This document shows, piece after piece, positions 36,243-45,292 of a stretch of 64,000 bases of DNA (positions within the stretch are counted from its first letter, which is position 1; every line of letters begins with the position of its first letter). Source of the DNA: G963678255 sp963678255 (GTDB taxonomy: Bacteria > Cloacimonadota > Cloacimonadia > Cloacimonadales > WRIO01). Both the position numbers and the translations under genes were made by a program. Under the pieces are notes generated by a model that was not told the DNA's origin, did not search any database, and saw only the letters and a list, made by a program, of their open reading frames with translations. The stretch spans positions 248,001 to 312,000 of the forward strand of contig OY782778.1 in NCBI GenBank assembly GCA_963678255.2. Reading direction: 5' to 3'.

Positions 36243-38408
36243 TTAATTTTTTAAAGCTTTAATTACCATAAATAATAGAGTATCAACAGTGAAGGGTTTT
36301 GCTAAATAATTGACACATTTTTCAGATAAATGATCAGTCATAAGGACACTTTCATCATATCCTGACATAAAAAGAACTTTTAAATCTGGTTGTAATATCT
36401 TTGCTTGTTTAAACAAATCCAGGCCATTAAGATTTGGCATGATCACATCGGTAATAAGAAGGTCGTACTTAAAATCAGATTCATTAATTTTTTCGAGACA
36501 ATCCAGAGAGGAAGCGGAGTCATAAACAGAGAAGCCATTATTTGTCAGGGATTTTATTACGAATTTTTTAATGGCATCATCATCTTCAGCGATAATAATT
36601 TTTTCATTATCATGAGAGGAGAGATCTAATTTGAGAGAGTTTTTTTCAACATTATCATATTCACAGATTGGGAAATAGATTTTAAAAGTAGAGCCGATAA
36701 ATTCTTCGCTATAGACATAAATATATCCATTGTGTTGTTTAACAATTCCAAAGACAGTTGACAAGCCGAGACCTGTACCTTTACCGATGGGTTTTGTGGT
36801 GAAGAAGGGTTCAAAAAGATGATTTTGGGTATCTTTATTCATACCTAACCCATTATCAGAAATTGTTAATAGAATATAAGACCCAGCGATAATTTCATTA
36901 TGTTTTAATTTTAGCTCACAGCCTATCTCAGAATTCGTCACATTAATATGGATAAATCCGCCATTTGGAAGAGCATCTTGCGCGTTAATGCACAGATTAA
37001 TAATGATTTGTTGGATTTGTGTTGTATCACCTTTCATATAATTTAAGCAGGGAGGGTATTCAATTTTTATATCAACATCTTCTCGGATCAGTCTTCTCAG
37101 CATTTTTTCTAAGTCTTTGATGACAGCAATAAGGGAGATACATTCCATTTTGAGTATTTGTTTTCGACTGAAAGCCAATAATTGTTGAACCATAGTTTTT
37201 GCTTTAATAGAGGCTTTCTTCATTTCCTGCAAATCATCATACAATTCAGTATTTTCATCCGTATCGAGCAGATACATATCAATATATCCCAAGATAGGGG
37301 TTAACACATTATTTAAATCGTGAGCTACTCCTCCAGCCAGTTGCCCAATTGCTTCCATTTTTTGCATTTGTTTGATTTGGTTTTCCATTTTCATAGATTG
37401 GGTTACATCGCTGCTTATAGCGACATAATAAATGATAATATTATTCAGATCTTTGACGGTACTGATGGTGTTTTCGACTAGGTATTCAGAACCATCTTTT
37501 CGATGATTTTTAACAATTCCTTTCCAATTTTTACCTTCTTTAAGAGTTTGGATGTAATTTTGGAATTGGTCTTTATTTTCATAATACCCTGAAAATCGAG
37601 AGGTTTTTTCACCAATTGCTTCTTCTTTAGAATAACCGGTAATTATTTCAAAAGCAGGGTTTACGTATTGAATAACACCATTTTTTGTGCTAATAACAAT
37701 ACTTTCACTTGCTTGTTCAATAGCAGTTGCCAACATTAAGAGAGACTCTTCAGATTTTTTACGATTCGTAATATCAGTACAAAAGCCTAAAATCTGATTT
37801 TTAGAGATTTTAATGAGGTCAAGGATAATGTAGATAGTTTTGCCATTATCAGTAGTAAAGAAGGTTTCAAATCCTAACTTGTCATTATTAGAGAATAAAT
37901 TTTCAAAAGGAATGGTTAGATTTTTAAGGAGAAGATTATGAAGATCGAACTCATTAAGCTTATCATTGGAGAAATCAAAGAGAATTTTAGCCGATTTGTT
38001 TAAGAAAAGACATTGTTTTTTACTATTAACAATAAAAATACCAACAGGAGAATTTTCTACATAGAGTCCGAACTTTTTTTCATTATTGTCATTCATTTTT
38101 TTAATCAATTTTTGTTGTTTTGTTTTAATTTTTATATCATCAGTAGCGAGTTTTAGGGCAAGAGCCGTTTTTAAAGATTTGATTTTTAAGAGCAAGAAAA
38201 TGATCAAAAAGGTGACCAGGAGAGAGAAAAAGATAGATAAAAAAAGATAGAGAGGGGAAGTCAAATAATCAACAAAGTAAGCAGGGCTTGCCTTTTTCAT
38301 ATTTGGAGAAAAGCTCAAGGGGTGCGAAATATTGATAAGAGAAATAAAGAAAAGACAAAGAAAGGATTTATTATTAAACATGTTAAAAAGCAAAGTGATA
38401 AAAGTCAT
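36243..38408 (-). CDS. Membrane-bound hybrid sensor histidine kinase with two PAS domains
   Basis: This 721-residue protein senses an unknown signal. A hydrophobic N terminus (1-30) and a transmembrane segment (about 53-75) flank a short outside loop. PAS 1 (about 113-215) and PAS 2 (about 225-338, ending DVTQS) follow. The HisKA domain has phospho-acceptor His363 (VAHDLNNVL). The ATPase has N-box NLCINAQDAL (471-480), G1 SDNGLGM (517-523) and G2 GKGTGLGLS (542-550). A C-terminal receiver (about 602-721) has Asp654 (ITDVIMPN). There is no HPt domain or DNA-binding regulator next to it. The start has GGGAGG five bases upstream, and a good sigma-70 promoter lies at 38437-38464. It is transcribed toward P5, but P5 has its own TTGACA box. 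Confidence 0.92.
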   Translation of the reverse strand: MTFITLLFNMFNNKSFLCLFFISLINISHPLSFSPNMKKASPAYFVDYLTSPLYLFLSIFFSLLVTFLIIFLLLKIKSLKTALALKLATDDIKIKTKQQKLIKKMNDNNEKKFGLYVENSPVGIFIVNSKKQCLFLNKSAKILFDFSNDKLNEFDLHNLLLKNLTIPFENLFSNNDKLGFETFFTTDNGKTIYIILDLIKISKNQILGFCTDITNRKKSEESLLMLATAIEQASESIVISTKNGVIQYVNPAFEIITGYSKEEAIGEKTSRFSGYYENKDQFQNYIQTLKEGKNWKGIVKNHRKDGSEYLVENTISTVKDLNNIIIYYVAISSDVTQSMKMENQIKQMQKMEAIGQLAGGVAHDLNNVLTPILGYIDMYLLDTDENTELYDDLQEMKKASIKAKTMVQQLLAFSRKQILKMECISLIAVIKDLEKMLRRLIREDVDIKIEYPPCLNYMKGDTTQIQQIIINLCINAQDALPNGGFIHINVTNSEIGCELKLKHNEIIAGSYILLTISDNGLGMNKDTQNHLFEPFFTTKPIGKGTGLGLSTVFGIVKQHNGYIYVYSEEFIGSTFKIYFPICEYDNVEKNSLKLDLSSHDNEKIIIAEDDDAIKKFVIKSLTNNGFSVYDSASSLDCLEKINESDFKYDLLITDVIMPNLNGLDLFKQAKILQPDLKVLFMSGYDESVLMTDHLSEKCVNYLAKPFTVDTLLFMVIKALKN

Positions 38409-38436
38409 TCATCCCTCCCTGTGTTAAAATTTAATA

Positions 38437-38464
38437 ATTATAGAGATTTTTTTAATATAGTCAA
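38437..38464 (-). promoter_or_regulatory. Sigma-70-type promoter of the hybrid histidine kinase
   Basis: TTGACT (38464-38459), a 16-base spacer and a perfect TATAAT (38442-38437) on the minus strand, 28 bases before the start codon. This is the best standard promoter match in the window. Confidence 0.65.
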
Positions 38465-38580
38465 GATATTTATATAAGAATAATATTTAAACAAAAAAGA
38501 GAGAGAAAAGGTTTTTGCGGTAAAAAATTATGGAATGATTTATGCTAGTTTATGGTATAGATTAAAGAGTGAGGTGAAAA

Positions 38581-40908
38581 ATGAAAAAAGAGATACTCTT
38601 AATTTGTATGGTTTTTATATCGATTATTAGTTTAATAGCTCAGGTACCACCTGCTATTTATCATACTTATGATCAGACAAAAGCGCTTTTGGATTCTTTG
38701 GCAGCAGTTTATCCGACCTATGCACGAGTAGATTCAATTGGTGTAACAGGTCATGACAATCTACCGATATGGGCGATCAAGTTGAGTTCAAATGTAACTG
38801 TTGACAGAGATGTACCGAGGGTTTTATTTATAGGTGCTATCCATTCAGAAGAGCTGATTGGGCAGGAATTAATACTTAGTAATATAAAAGAGATATTGCA
38901 GAAACGATTTTTACAACCTTATAATATATGGTTGAATTTTTTAGAGATATGGTTTGTTCCATGTATGAATCCTGAAGGATTGAGTGTTGTCATGAGTGGA
39001 GTTGACGCTACTTATCGCAAGAATAAACGTGACAACAACAATAATGGACTGTTAGATTTTGTACAAGGTCAGGGTGGTGATATAGATGGAGTGGATTTAA
39101 ACAGGAATTTCCCATCATATTGGGAACATGGAGATTCCTTATATGCACCTAATGCCTATGAAGTATATGATTATTACAGAGGACCATCCACTGGATCGGA
39201 AAATGAAACACAAGCGATTATCAATCTAATGACAAAGTATAAATTTGTATATTCAATTGTATGGCATTCATCAAGAACAGGTAATCTTTCAGAGAAAGTA
39301 TATCCGCCCTATAATTTTAAAGATGTACGTCCAGCGCCAGACCTTGACATCAATCAATCAATAGGTCAAGGAGTTGCTTTATCGATTGTCAAGGAAAATG
39401 GAGTAGGTCATTATGAATCAGTTCCTTCACTTGGGCGATATGGGGCATCTAATATATGGGCTTACAAAGATTTAGGGAACATCCAAATGACCATAGAGTG
39501 CGGGACATCAAATATACAGCCAGATTCAGTAATTTTATATAATACGATTTCACGGTGTACAGAAGGTGTCAATTGGTTATTAAACAGAACATTAACTTCA
39601 GGACCCGGCACAATGGACAGATCCATGCTGACAGGTCATATAACAGATGCCTTAACGCAGGAACCATTAGTAGCTGAGATAAGTATTGCCAATAGAGATT
39701 CAAAGGAAATCAAGGCGAGATATTCAGATGAAGAATTTGGACGTTACTGGCGACCTTTATTGCCCAATAGTTATGTTGTTACTTTTAAGAAAAAGGGATA
39801 TGAAACATATACCACTAATATAACTGTGAATAGTGCAAGTTGGACAACACTAAATGTTCAGCTTACACCCAAGCAAGCATTTCCATTGAGAGGGTATGTT
39901 TTATCAAATAATCAGCCAATGGTTGGTTCAAAAATCGTAATACCTCAAGCAGATCCAGACACAATAATCACTGATAATAATGGTTATTTTGAGACAACCG
40001 CTTTTGACCTTGTCAATACAATCCAAGTTATCAATCTTGATGGAACATCTTTTGAGAAAGAGATTACTCTTTTAGAAGCAAATCCGACCATGCTACATTT
40101 ATCAGTAAATCAGAGTTCTGTGATTTATGAAAATACATTCAATAGCCCCTCAGATTTGGTAGAAGGCTTTACAGTGGATGGTCCTTGGAGTATCGTAAAC
40201 AAGGGAAATAAGGTATATTTAACAGACAGTGCAGCAGGTTATGGGTTTTATGCACCAGGCTGTAATGTTAAGATAACGACGAATTCTCCGATAAATTTAA
40301 CAGCAGATCCAGATTTTGATATTTATTTAACGTTGGATCACAAATTCTTTACTGAATGGTACCATGATTATATATTTGTAGAAGTATCAACAGATAATAA
40401 TACATGGACAGCACTTTATAGTGAAGCTGGCGAATATGATTTTTGGCATACACAAACGATAAGTTTAAATGAATACCGTGGTCAATCAATATATTTACGA
40501 TTGAGATTAAAAGATGGTTTGGAAAATGACACATACTTATTAGAGTTAACAGATCCAGGTTGGGACATCAATCAAATAATGATTCACAAACAGCAAATGT
40601 CAGTAGTTAGTAATAAAGATGAAACAATAGATAAGCCGGTTGCGGTTTTAAAAGGGAATTATCCAAATCCATTTAATCCAGAAACGAAGATTGCTTTTGA
40701 TTTAAAAAACATAAAAGTTAAACAAGCCAGTGTAACCATCTATAATACTAAAGGTCAAAGAGTAAAAAGGCTACCATTGAATGAGAAAGATATAAAAAAT
40801 GGATATATAGTATGGAAAGATACAAAAGTCAGTTCAGGCGTTTATTTGTATTCTTTAGATGTAAATGGTTCAAATTTCGGAGTAAAGAAAGCGATACTTC
40901 TAAAATAA
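38581..40908 (+). CDS. Secreted M14-family zinc carboxypeptidase with C-terminal sorting domain
   Basis: This 775-residue exported peptidase should remove C-terminal residues from peptides outside the cell. After a signal peptide (1-20), the M14 catalytic domain (about 25-335) shows the zinc ligands His88 and Glu91 (GAIHSEE) and His229 (IVWHSS), the substrate-binding VDLNRNFP (171-178) and the catalytic Glu306 (TIECGT). Two carboxypeptidase-regulatory-like Ig folds (about 350-500), a jelly-roll (about 515-675) and the YPNPFNP sorting tail (about 690-775, ending AILLK) follow. All catalytic residues are present. GAGGTG lies a few bases before the ATG. A strong terminator follows the stop. Confidence 0.92.
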   Translation: MKKEILLICMVFISIISLIAQVPPAIYHTYDQTKALLDSLAAVYPTYARVDSIGVTGHDNLPIWAIKLSSNVTVDRDVPRVLFIGAIHSEELIGQELILSNIKEILQKRFLQPYNIWLNFLEIWFVPCMNPEGLSVVMSGVDATYRKNKRDNNNNGLLDFVQGQGGDIDGVDLNRNFPSYWEHGDSLYAPNAYEVYDYYRGPSTGSENETQAIINLMTKYKFVYSIVWHSSRTGNLSEKVYPPYNFKDVRPAPDLDINQSIGQGVALSIVKENGVGHYESVPSLGRYGASNIWAYKDLGNIQMTIECGTSNIQPDSVILYNTISRCTEGVNWLLNRTLTSGPGTMDRSMLTGHITDALTQEPLVAEISIANRDSKEIKARYSDEEFGRYWRPLLPNSYVVTFKKKGYETYTTNITVNSASWTTLNVQLTPKQAFPLRGYVLSNNQPMVGSKIVIPQADPDTIITDNNGYFETTAFDLVNTIQVINLDGTSFEKEITLLEANPTMLHLSVNQSSVIYENTFNSPSDLVEGFTVDGPWSIVNKGNKVYLTDSAAGYGFYAPGCNVKITTNSPINLTADPDFDIYLTLDHKFFTEWYHDYIFVEVSTDNNTWTALYSEAGEYDFWHTQTISLNEYRGQSIYLRLRLKDGLENDTYLLELTDPGWDINQIMIHKQQMSVVSNKDETIDKPVAVLKGNYPNPFNPETKIAFDLKNIKVKQASVTIYNTKGQRVKRLPLNEKDIKNGYIVWKDTKVSSGVYLYSLDVNGSNFGVKKAILLK

Positions 40909-40926
40909 AATTTCTTCTAATCCCCC

Positions 40927-40962
40927 AAAGCACGGAGTTCATTAGAACTTCGTGCTTTTTTT
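40927..40962 (+). terminator. Rho-independent terminator of the M14 gene
   Basis: AAAGCACGGAGTTC pairs with GAACTTCGTGCTTT (one G-T pair) around an ATTA loop, followed by seven or more T. The remaining stretch to 41113 shows nothing else. Confidence 0.88.
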
Positions 40963-41113
40963 AATTCATGTAAATGGAACTTAGTACTATCTACTCGAAA
41001 TTATGTAGCATCTTCTCCAAAATTGAGATTACTTTTTTAAGTCCATTTCAATAGAATCATTAGTAGAATTACTCATAAATTAAGAGTCAAATAGATTATA
41101 ATTAACCCTAAGA

Positions 41114-41668
41114 TTACGAGGTATTAAATTCTTGAAGATCATGTATCCAAAGAGATGTAGGCTTTTTATAGGAGGAATCAATGAAATTATAGGGGTGATG
41201 GTTGTTAAGAGAAGAAATAGATTTATTTAATTTAAAACTATTAGGAATAGACGGTAATAGTTTTAGTTTAATGGAATAATAGATACTAAGGTAATGAAAG
41301 GTTTTCAGAAAAAATAGGGGAGAGAAGTCACTTATTTTACTGAAATGAACGATATTATCGAGATGATGCACAATTTTGAGAAAGACAGAATAGGGAGAAA
41401 TATATTTTGATCTAAGTGATTGAGCAGTAGTTTTGTAAGATTTAGTATAAATTGACAGATCATTTTTAAAACGTAGAGGAAGAGCATTCCAGATAGAGAG
41501 AGCCAGTTTTTGCATAGTAATGATTTGATCGTGTTGAGGCAAATGTTTGACGGGGCCATAGTTTCTACAGATGCAGATTTTTCCATTGCAGGAGTAACAA
41601 TAGACAATGCCAGAATTTCGATCTTTTTTTGGGAAAGATTTCGTATCATATTTAAAATAGACTTTCAT
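41114..41668 (-). CDS. Unknown small Cys-containing protein
   Basis: I do not recognise this 184-residue protein. It has no signal peptide or membrane segment. Near the N terminus is a cluster YCYSCNGKICICRNYG (23-38) with four cysteines that could bind a metal. A basic, aromatic-rich middle follows (ALSIWNALPLRFKNDLS, about 56-72), and the C-terminal third is rich in Ser, Asn and Leu. The start is well supported by TGGAGG six bases upstream, which is the main reason for accepting it as a gene. A terminator-like hairpin lies in its leader (41727-41752). It stands alone, convergent with the M14 peptidase gene. Confidence 0.55.
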   Translation of the reverse strand: MKVYFKYDTKSFPKKDRNSGIVYCYSCNGKICICRNYGPVKHLPQHDQIITMQKLALSIWNALPLRFKNDLSIYTKSYKTTAQSLRSKYISPYSVFLKIVHHLDNIVHFSKISDFSPLFFLKTFHYLSIYYSIKLKLLPSIPNSFKLNKSISSLNNHHPYNFIDSSYKKPTSLWIHDLQEFNTS

Positions 41669-41721
41669 AAAACCTCCAGGCGCAGACTTGAATTTTTAAA
41701 GGGTGATGATTTGTTTCTTTT

Positions 41722-41753
41722 AAAAAGCTCCTTCTATATATATAAGGGGAGCC
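41722..41753 (-). promoter_or_regulatory. Terminator-like hairpin in the leader of the small unknown gene
   Basis: On the minus strand, GCTCC (41752-41748) pairs with GGAGC (41731-41727) with an extended A/T stem between, followed by five T. It lies about 60 bases before the ATG. It could be an attenuator, or the end of an unrecognised transcript from the gene-poor region to its right. Confidence 0.4.
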
Positions 41754-42395
41754 GTTTATAAATAAAGAGGTGTGATTATTTGAATATAGTTTGTTAAGTC
41801 ATTGATAGATTAGCAGAAAAAAAAGTGAAAAAATTTTTAATAAAGAGAAAAGCAGGCAAAAATTACATGTTTTTTTTGGAAAAGAAGAGAATAATTAGAA
41901 TATTTTTATATTTTTTATATTAGCTGAGAAGTATGACTTAAATGTCCAAGGAAGGAGTAAGCTATAAGAAGGGTATAATAAAGCAAGGAATGATAAAGCT
42001 GTGAAATTTTGGAGAGAATGATTTTCCCAATAAATATAGATAATAATAGGAATTATTAAAGCAATATTAATTGATTATTAATGAGATATCGAGAGAATCA
42101 CCAAATGAGTTTTAGGTAGATAAATAGAGTTGAGAAAAACTACTTTAAGGAGTTTCGAGACAGAGAGATAGGGGATATTAAATAATTTACAAAGAAGTGG
42201 CCATGTTCTGTTAAATAATTTGTCAGTTGTCTATAACGTTTTTGAGCACTCAGAGAAACAACCATATAAAGAGGGAGAATGAGCTTTTATTATGATTAGG
42301 TCAAACAAAAGCAATACATACGTAAAGACATGAAATAGAGAGAGTTGGCGGCATATAATAAAATAATTAATTAAATATAATCAAAATACAAAGAA
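41754..42395. other. Gene-poor, purine-rich stretch with no supported gene
   Basis: About 640 bases in which I see no open frame with a ribosome site, no tRNA and no long repeat. The plus strand is rich in A and G. A 41-codon minus-strand frame near 42140-42265 lacks a ribosome site and is not called. Confidence 0.5.
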
Positions 42396-42411
42396 TTGGC
42401 ATATATAATGC
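42396..42411 (+). promoter_or_regulatory. Candidate promoter of the M6 protease (sigma-54-like or TATAAT type)
   Basis: TTGGCATATATAATGC fits sigma-54 spacing (GG at 42398, GC at 42410, 12 bases apart), but it also contains a perfect TATAAT (42404-42409) without a -35 box. The start codon is 25 bases on, after AGGAGG. Confidence 0.3.
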
Positions 42412-42435
42412 GAATTTAATAATTTAGGAGGATCT

Positions 42436-45237
42436 ATGAATATAAAGAAACTTATATCAGTGAGTGTGTTAGTCTTAATGATAGGCTTAGTATTTGGTGC
42501 ATGGATAAAAGATTATCCAATGATAGTTGAGCAACCTGATGGCACTAAGATAAATTGTTTTGCCACGGGAGATGAATTTCATAACTGGATACATAATGCA
42601 GAAGGATATACAATAATACAAGATAAAGATACAGGGTATTATGTTTGGGCGGTAAAGAAAGGGGAAGAGCTGATTGCCTCAAGTTATCGTGCAGATCAGA
42701 CTAATCCTTTGGAATTAGGTTTAGAGAGAAATGCGAATATTTCTTTAGCAGAATATAAGCAAAAGAAAGAGAGATTTTTTGGAACAAATCGAGAGAATAC
42801 CCACAGAGCTCCGTCATCAGGGATAATCAATAATTTGGTAGTATTTATACGTTTTTCAAATGAAAGCGAATTTAATCAATCAATAACTCAGTATAACAAT
42901 ATGTTGAATGATTCGACAGCGAGTGCGAATTCAATGCACAATTATTTTAAAGAAGTATCATATGAGACATTGACAATTAATTCGACATTTTATCCACAAC
43001 CAGATAATGGTATGGTCTTATCCTATCAGGACACCCATCCAAGATCCTATTATTTACCCTATAACTCAGTAACAAATCCAACAGGTTATACAGAAGATAA
43101 TCGAGTGGAGCGAGAGCATACCTTATTAGCCAATGCAGTGGGCTATATATCAGATATGGTTCCAGCCAGCATCAATTTAGATGGTGATGATGATGGTCGT
43201 GTAGATAATGTATGTTTTGTAATAAAAGGTGCACCAGGTGATTGGGCAGATTTATTATGGCCTCATCGTTGGAATTTATATGGAGCAGACGCTTATATAA
43301 ATGGGAAGCAGGTATGGGATTTTAATTTTCAATTACAAACTCATATGTTATCAAATGGGGCAAGTGTTTTATCACATGAAATGTTTCATTCCTTAGGGGC
43401 TCCTGATCTATATCGATATTCATATAATGGAGATCCGATTGGAACATGGGATCTCATGGCATCCAATACAAATCCACCTCAACATATGGGGGCTTATATG
43501 AAATATCGTTATGGTTTTTGGATAAGCGATATTCCGACAATTACAGCTTCAGGAGATTATTCCTTAAAAAGCATAAAATCAGCAACGAATAATTGTTATA
43601 AGATAGTGTCTCCCAATAATCCAGAAGAATTTTTTGTAATAGAGTATAGAAATACCCAACAAGGCATATTTGATTCAATGCTTCCTGGTTCAGGATTACT
43701 CGCCTATCGAGTCAATTCAAATTATGATGGGCAGGGGAATGCTTCAGGGCCGCCAGATGAAATCTTGTTGTTTAGGCCCTATGGCGACAATAATGGTGGA
43801 GGCAATATAAATAGTGCGTATTTATCTTTAGAGTCAGGCAGGACCAGCATAAATGATTCTACAGAACCGAGATCATATCTATCCGATGGTTCTAATGGCG
43901 GATTGAATATAAGTAATATTGGAACAGCTGGAGACTCCATTTCATTTACAGTCACATTGAATGTGCCCAATCCAGAAGATATAGATGAAGATTTTGAGAA
44001 TGGGGTATTAACTGATTTTGATTGGCAGAATGATATTGATCATCCATGGACTATAGTAGATAATGGATATATGAGTACTAAGTCTATAAAATCAGGGACA
44101 ATATCTAATTCACAATCAACATCATTAACTCAAATCATTAGTACGACAGCAGGATTTGTACAGTTTTATTATAAGACATCAACTCAGGCGAATAATGATT
44201 TATTATTATTTTTTATAGATAATCAGCTGTTAGGAGAATTTAGTGGAGTCAATTCATGGAATTACATCAGCTATAATATAAGTGCTGGAATTCATGAGTT
44301 AAAATGGACATATCAAAAGAATGCAAGTATTTCATATGGATCAGATGCAGTTTGGATTGATCGAATTGGGTTCCCTGATTTGGTAGGCAATGTATATTAT
44401 CCTCCTCAATCTTTAACAGCAGATGTCATGACGAGAGATGTTTTATTAACTTGGAAGAAGCCTTATATCTCTAATATATATAATACAGGTTCTGTAACAG
44501 GATATCAGATATACTGTAATGATGAATTATTAACAGAGCTACCAAGCACAGATTCGACCTATATTCATGCATCAATAGTAGGTGGTAATTTAAGCTATAA
44601 AATGAGAGCGATATATCAAAATATCTATGAATCAATATTTTCGAATGTATGTAATACATTTATGCCGTTTTCAGCGCCAGTAAATCTTACAGGAAGTGTT
44701 ACAGAAAATGGAGTAAATTTAATATGGGAATCCCCTATAACCACAAGGGAATTAGTTGGATATAAAGTTTATCGTAATAATTTATCACTATTTACGGGAA
44801 ATCGTCCATCCACAACATATTTAGATACTACAGTAGTAGAAGGCACAACTTATACTTATTCCATAAAAGCAGTTTATAATAATCCAACTGGGATCTCACC
44901 ATTTTCGAATATTTATACAGTAACTTATACAGATAATCAGGATGTGTCTCTCACAGCCTTTGATACAAAACTAAGGAATAACTATCCTAATCCTTTTAAT
45001 CCTTCAACAACGATCCATTTTAGTACCAAGACTTCTCAGAAAGTTTCAATAGAGATTTACAATATTAAAGGGCAATTAGTAAAAAGAATAGCCAATGGAT
45101 ATTATGAGAAAGGCAACCACAAAGTAGTATGGAATGGAAAAGATCACAACAATCAAGATGTTTCAGGTGGGTTGTATTTTTATAAAATGAAGAGTACAAA
45201 TTATACTGAGACCAAGAAAATGTTGTTAATAAAATAA
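42436..45237 (+). CDS. Secreted M6-family metalloprotease with C-terminal sorting domain
   Basis: This 933-residue exported zinc endopeptidase is related to immune inhibitor A. A signal peptide (1-21) is followed by a short propeptide-like domain (about 22-90) and the catalytic domain (about 125-395) with HEMFHSLGAPD (314-324): zinc ligands His314 and His318, catalytic Glu315. An acidic calcium-loop-like stretch LDGDDDGRVDN (248-258) precedes it. A jelly-roll (about 510-655), two Fn3 domains (about 660-745 and 752-835) and the YPNPFNP sorting tail (about 852-933, ending LLIK) complete the chain. The architecture is that of extracellular proteases in FCB-type genomes. The substrate is unknown. 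AGGAGG precedes the start. Confidence 0.92.
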   Translation: MNIKKLISVSVLVLMIGLVFGAWIKDYPMIVEQPDGTKINCFATGDEFHNWIHNAEGYTIIQDKDTGYYVWAVKKGEELIASSYRADQTNPLELGLERNANISLAEYKQKKERFFGTNRENTHRAPSSGIINNLVVFIRFSNESEFNQSITQYNNMLNDSTASANSMHNYFKEVSYETLTINSTFYPQPDNGMVLSYQDTHPRSYYLPYNSVTNPTGYTEDNRVEREHTLLANAVGYISDMVPASINLDGDDDGRVDNVCFVIKGAPGDWADLLWPHRWNLYGADAYINGKQVWDFNFQLQTHMLSNGASVLSHEMFHSLGAPDLYRYSYNGDPIGTWDLMASNTNPPQHMGAYMKYRYGFWISDIPTITASGDYSLKSIKSATNNCYKIVSPNNPEEFFVIEYRNTQQGIFDSMLPGSGLLAYRVNSNYDGQGNASGPPDEILLFRPYGDNNGGGNINSAYLSLESGRTSINDSTEPRSYLSDGSNGGLNISNIGTAGDSISFTVTLNVPNPEDIDEDFENGVLTDFDWQNDIDHPWTIVDNGYMSTKSIKSGTISNSQSTSLTQIISTTAGFVQFYYKTSTQANNDLLLFFIDNQLLGEFSGVNSWNYISYNISAGIHELKWTYQKNASISYGSDAVWIDRIGFPDLVGNVYYPPQSLTADVMTRDVLLTWKKPYISNIYNTGSVTGYQIYCNDELLTELPSTDSTYIHASIVGGNLSYKMRAIYQNIYESIFSNVCNTFMPFSAPVNLTGSVTENGVNLIWESPITTRELVGYKVYRNNLSLFTGNRPSTTYLDTTVVEGTTYTYSIKAVYNNPTGISPFSNIYTVTYTDNQDVSLTAFDTKLRNNYPNPFNPSTTIHFSTKTSQKVSIEIYNIKGQLVKRIANGYYEKGNHKVVWNGKDHNNQDVSGGLYFYKMKSTNYTETKKMLLIK

Positions 45238-45260
45238 CCCCCACAACCTCCTAAGACCCA

Positions 45261-45292
45261 AAACCGCTTGAATCAAGAGATTCAAGCGGTTT
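45261..45292. terminator. Bidirectional terminator between the M6 and MFS genes
   Basis: A perfect 14-base-pair stem, AAACCGCTTGAATC and its complement, around AAGA. Its right arm covers the stop codon of the convergent MFS gene (stop at 45282-45284). Confidence 0.85.

Noticed and set aside
41332..41761. Frames overlapping the small unknown gene (105 codons minus, 83 codons plus)
   Set aside because: They lack ribosome sites, while the 184-codon frame has TGGAGG at the right distance.
42140..42265. 41-codon minus-strand frame in the gene-poor stretch
   Set aside because: The sequence before its ATG is pyrimidine-rich on the coding strand, with no ribosome site; no similarity recognised.
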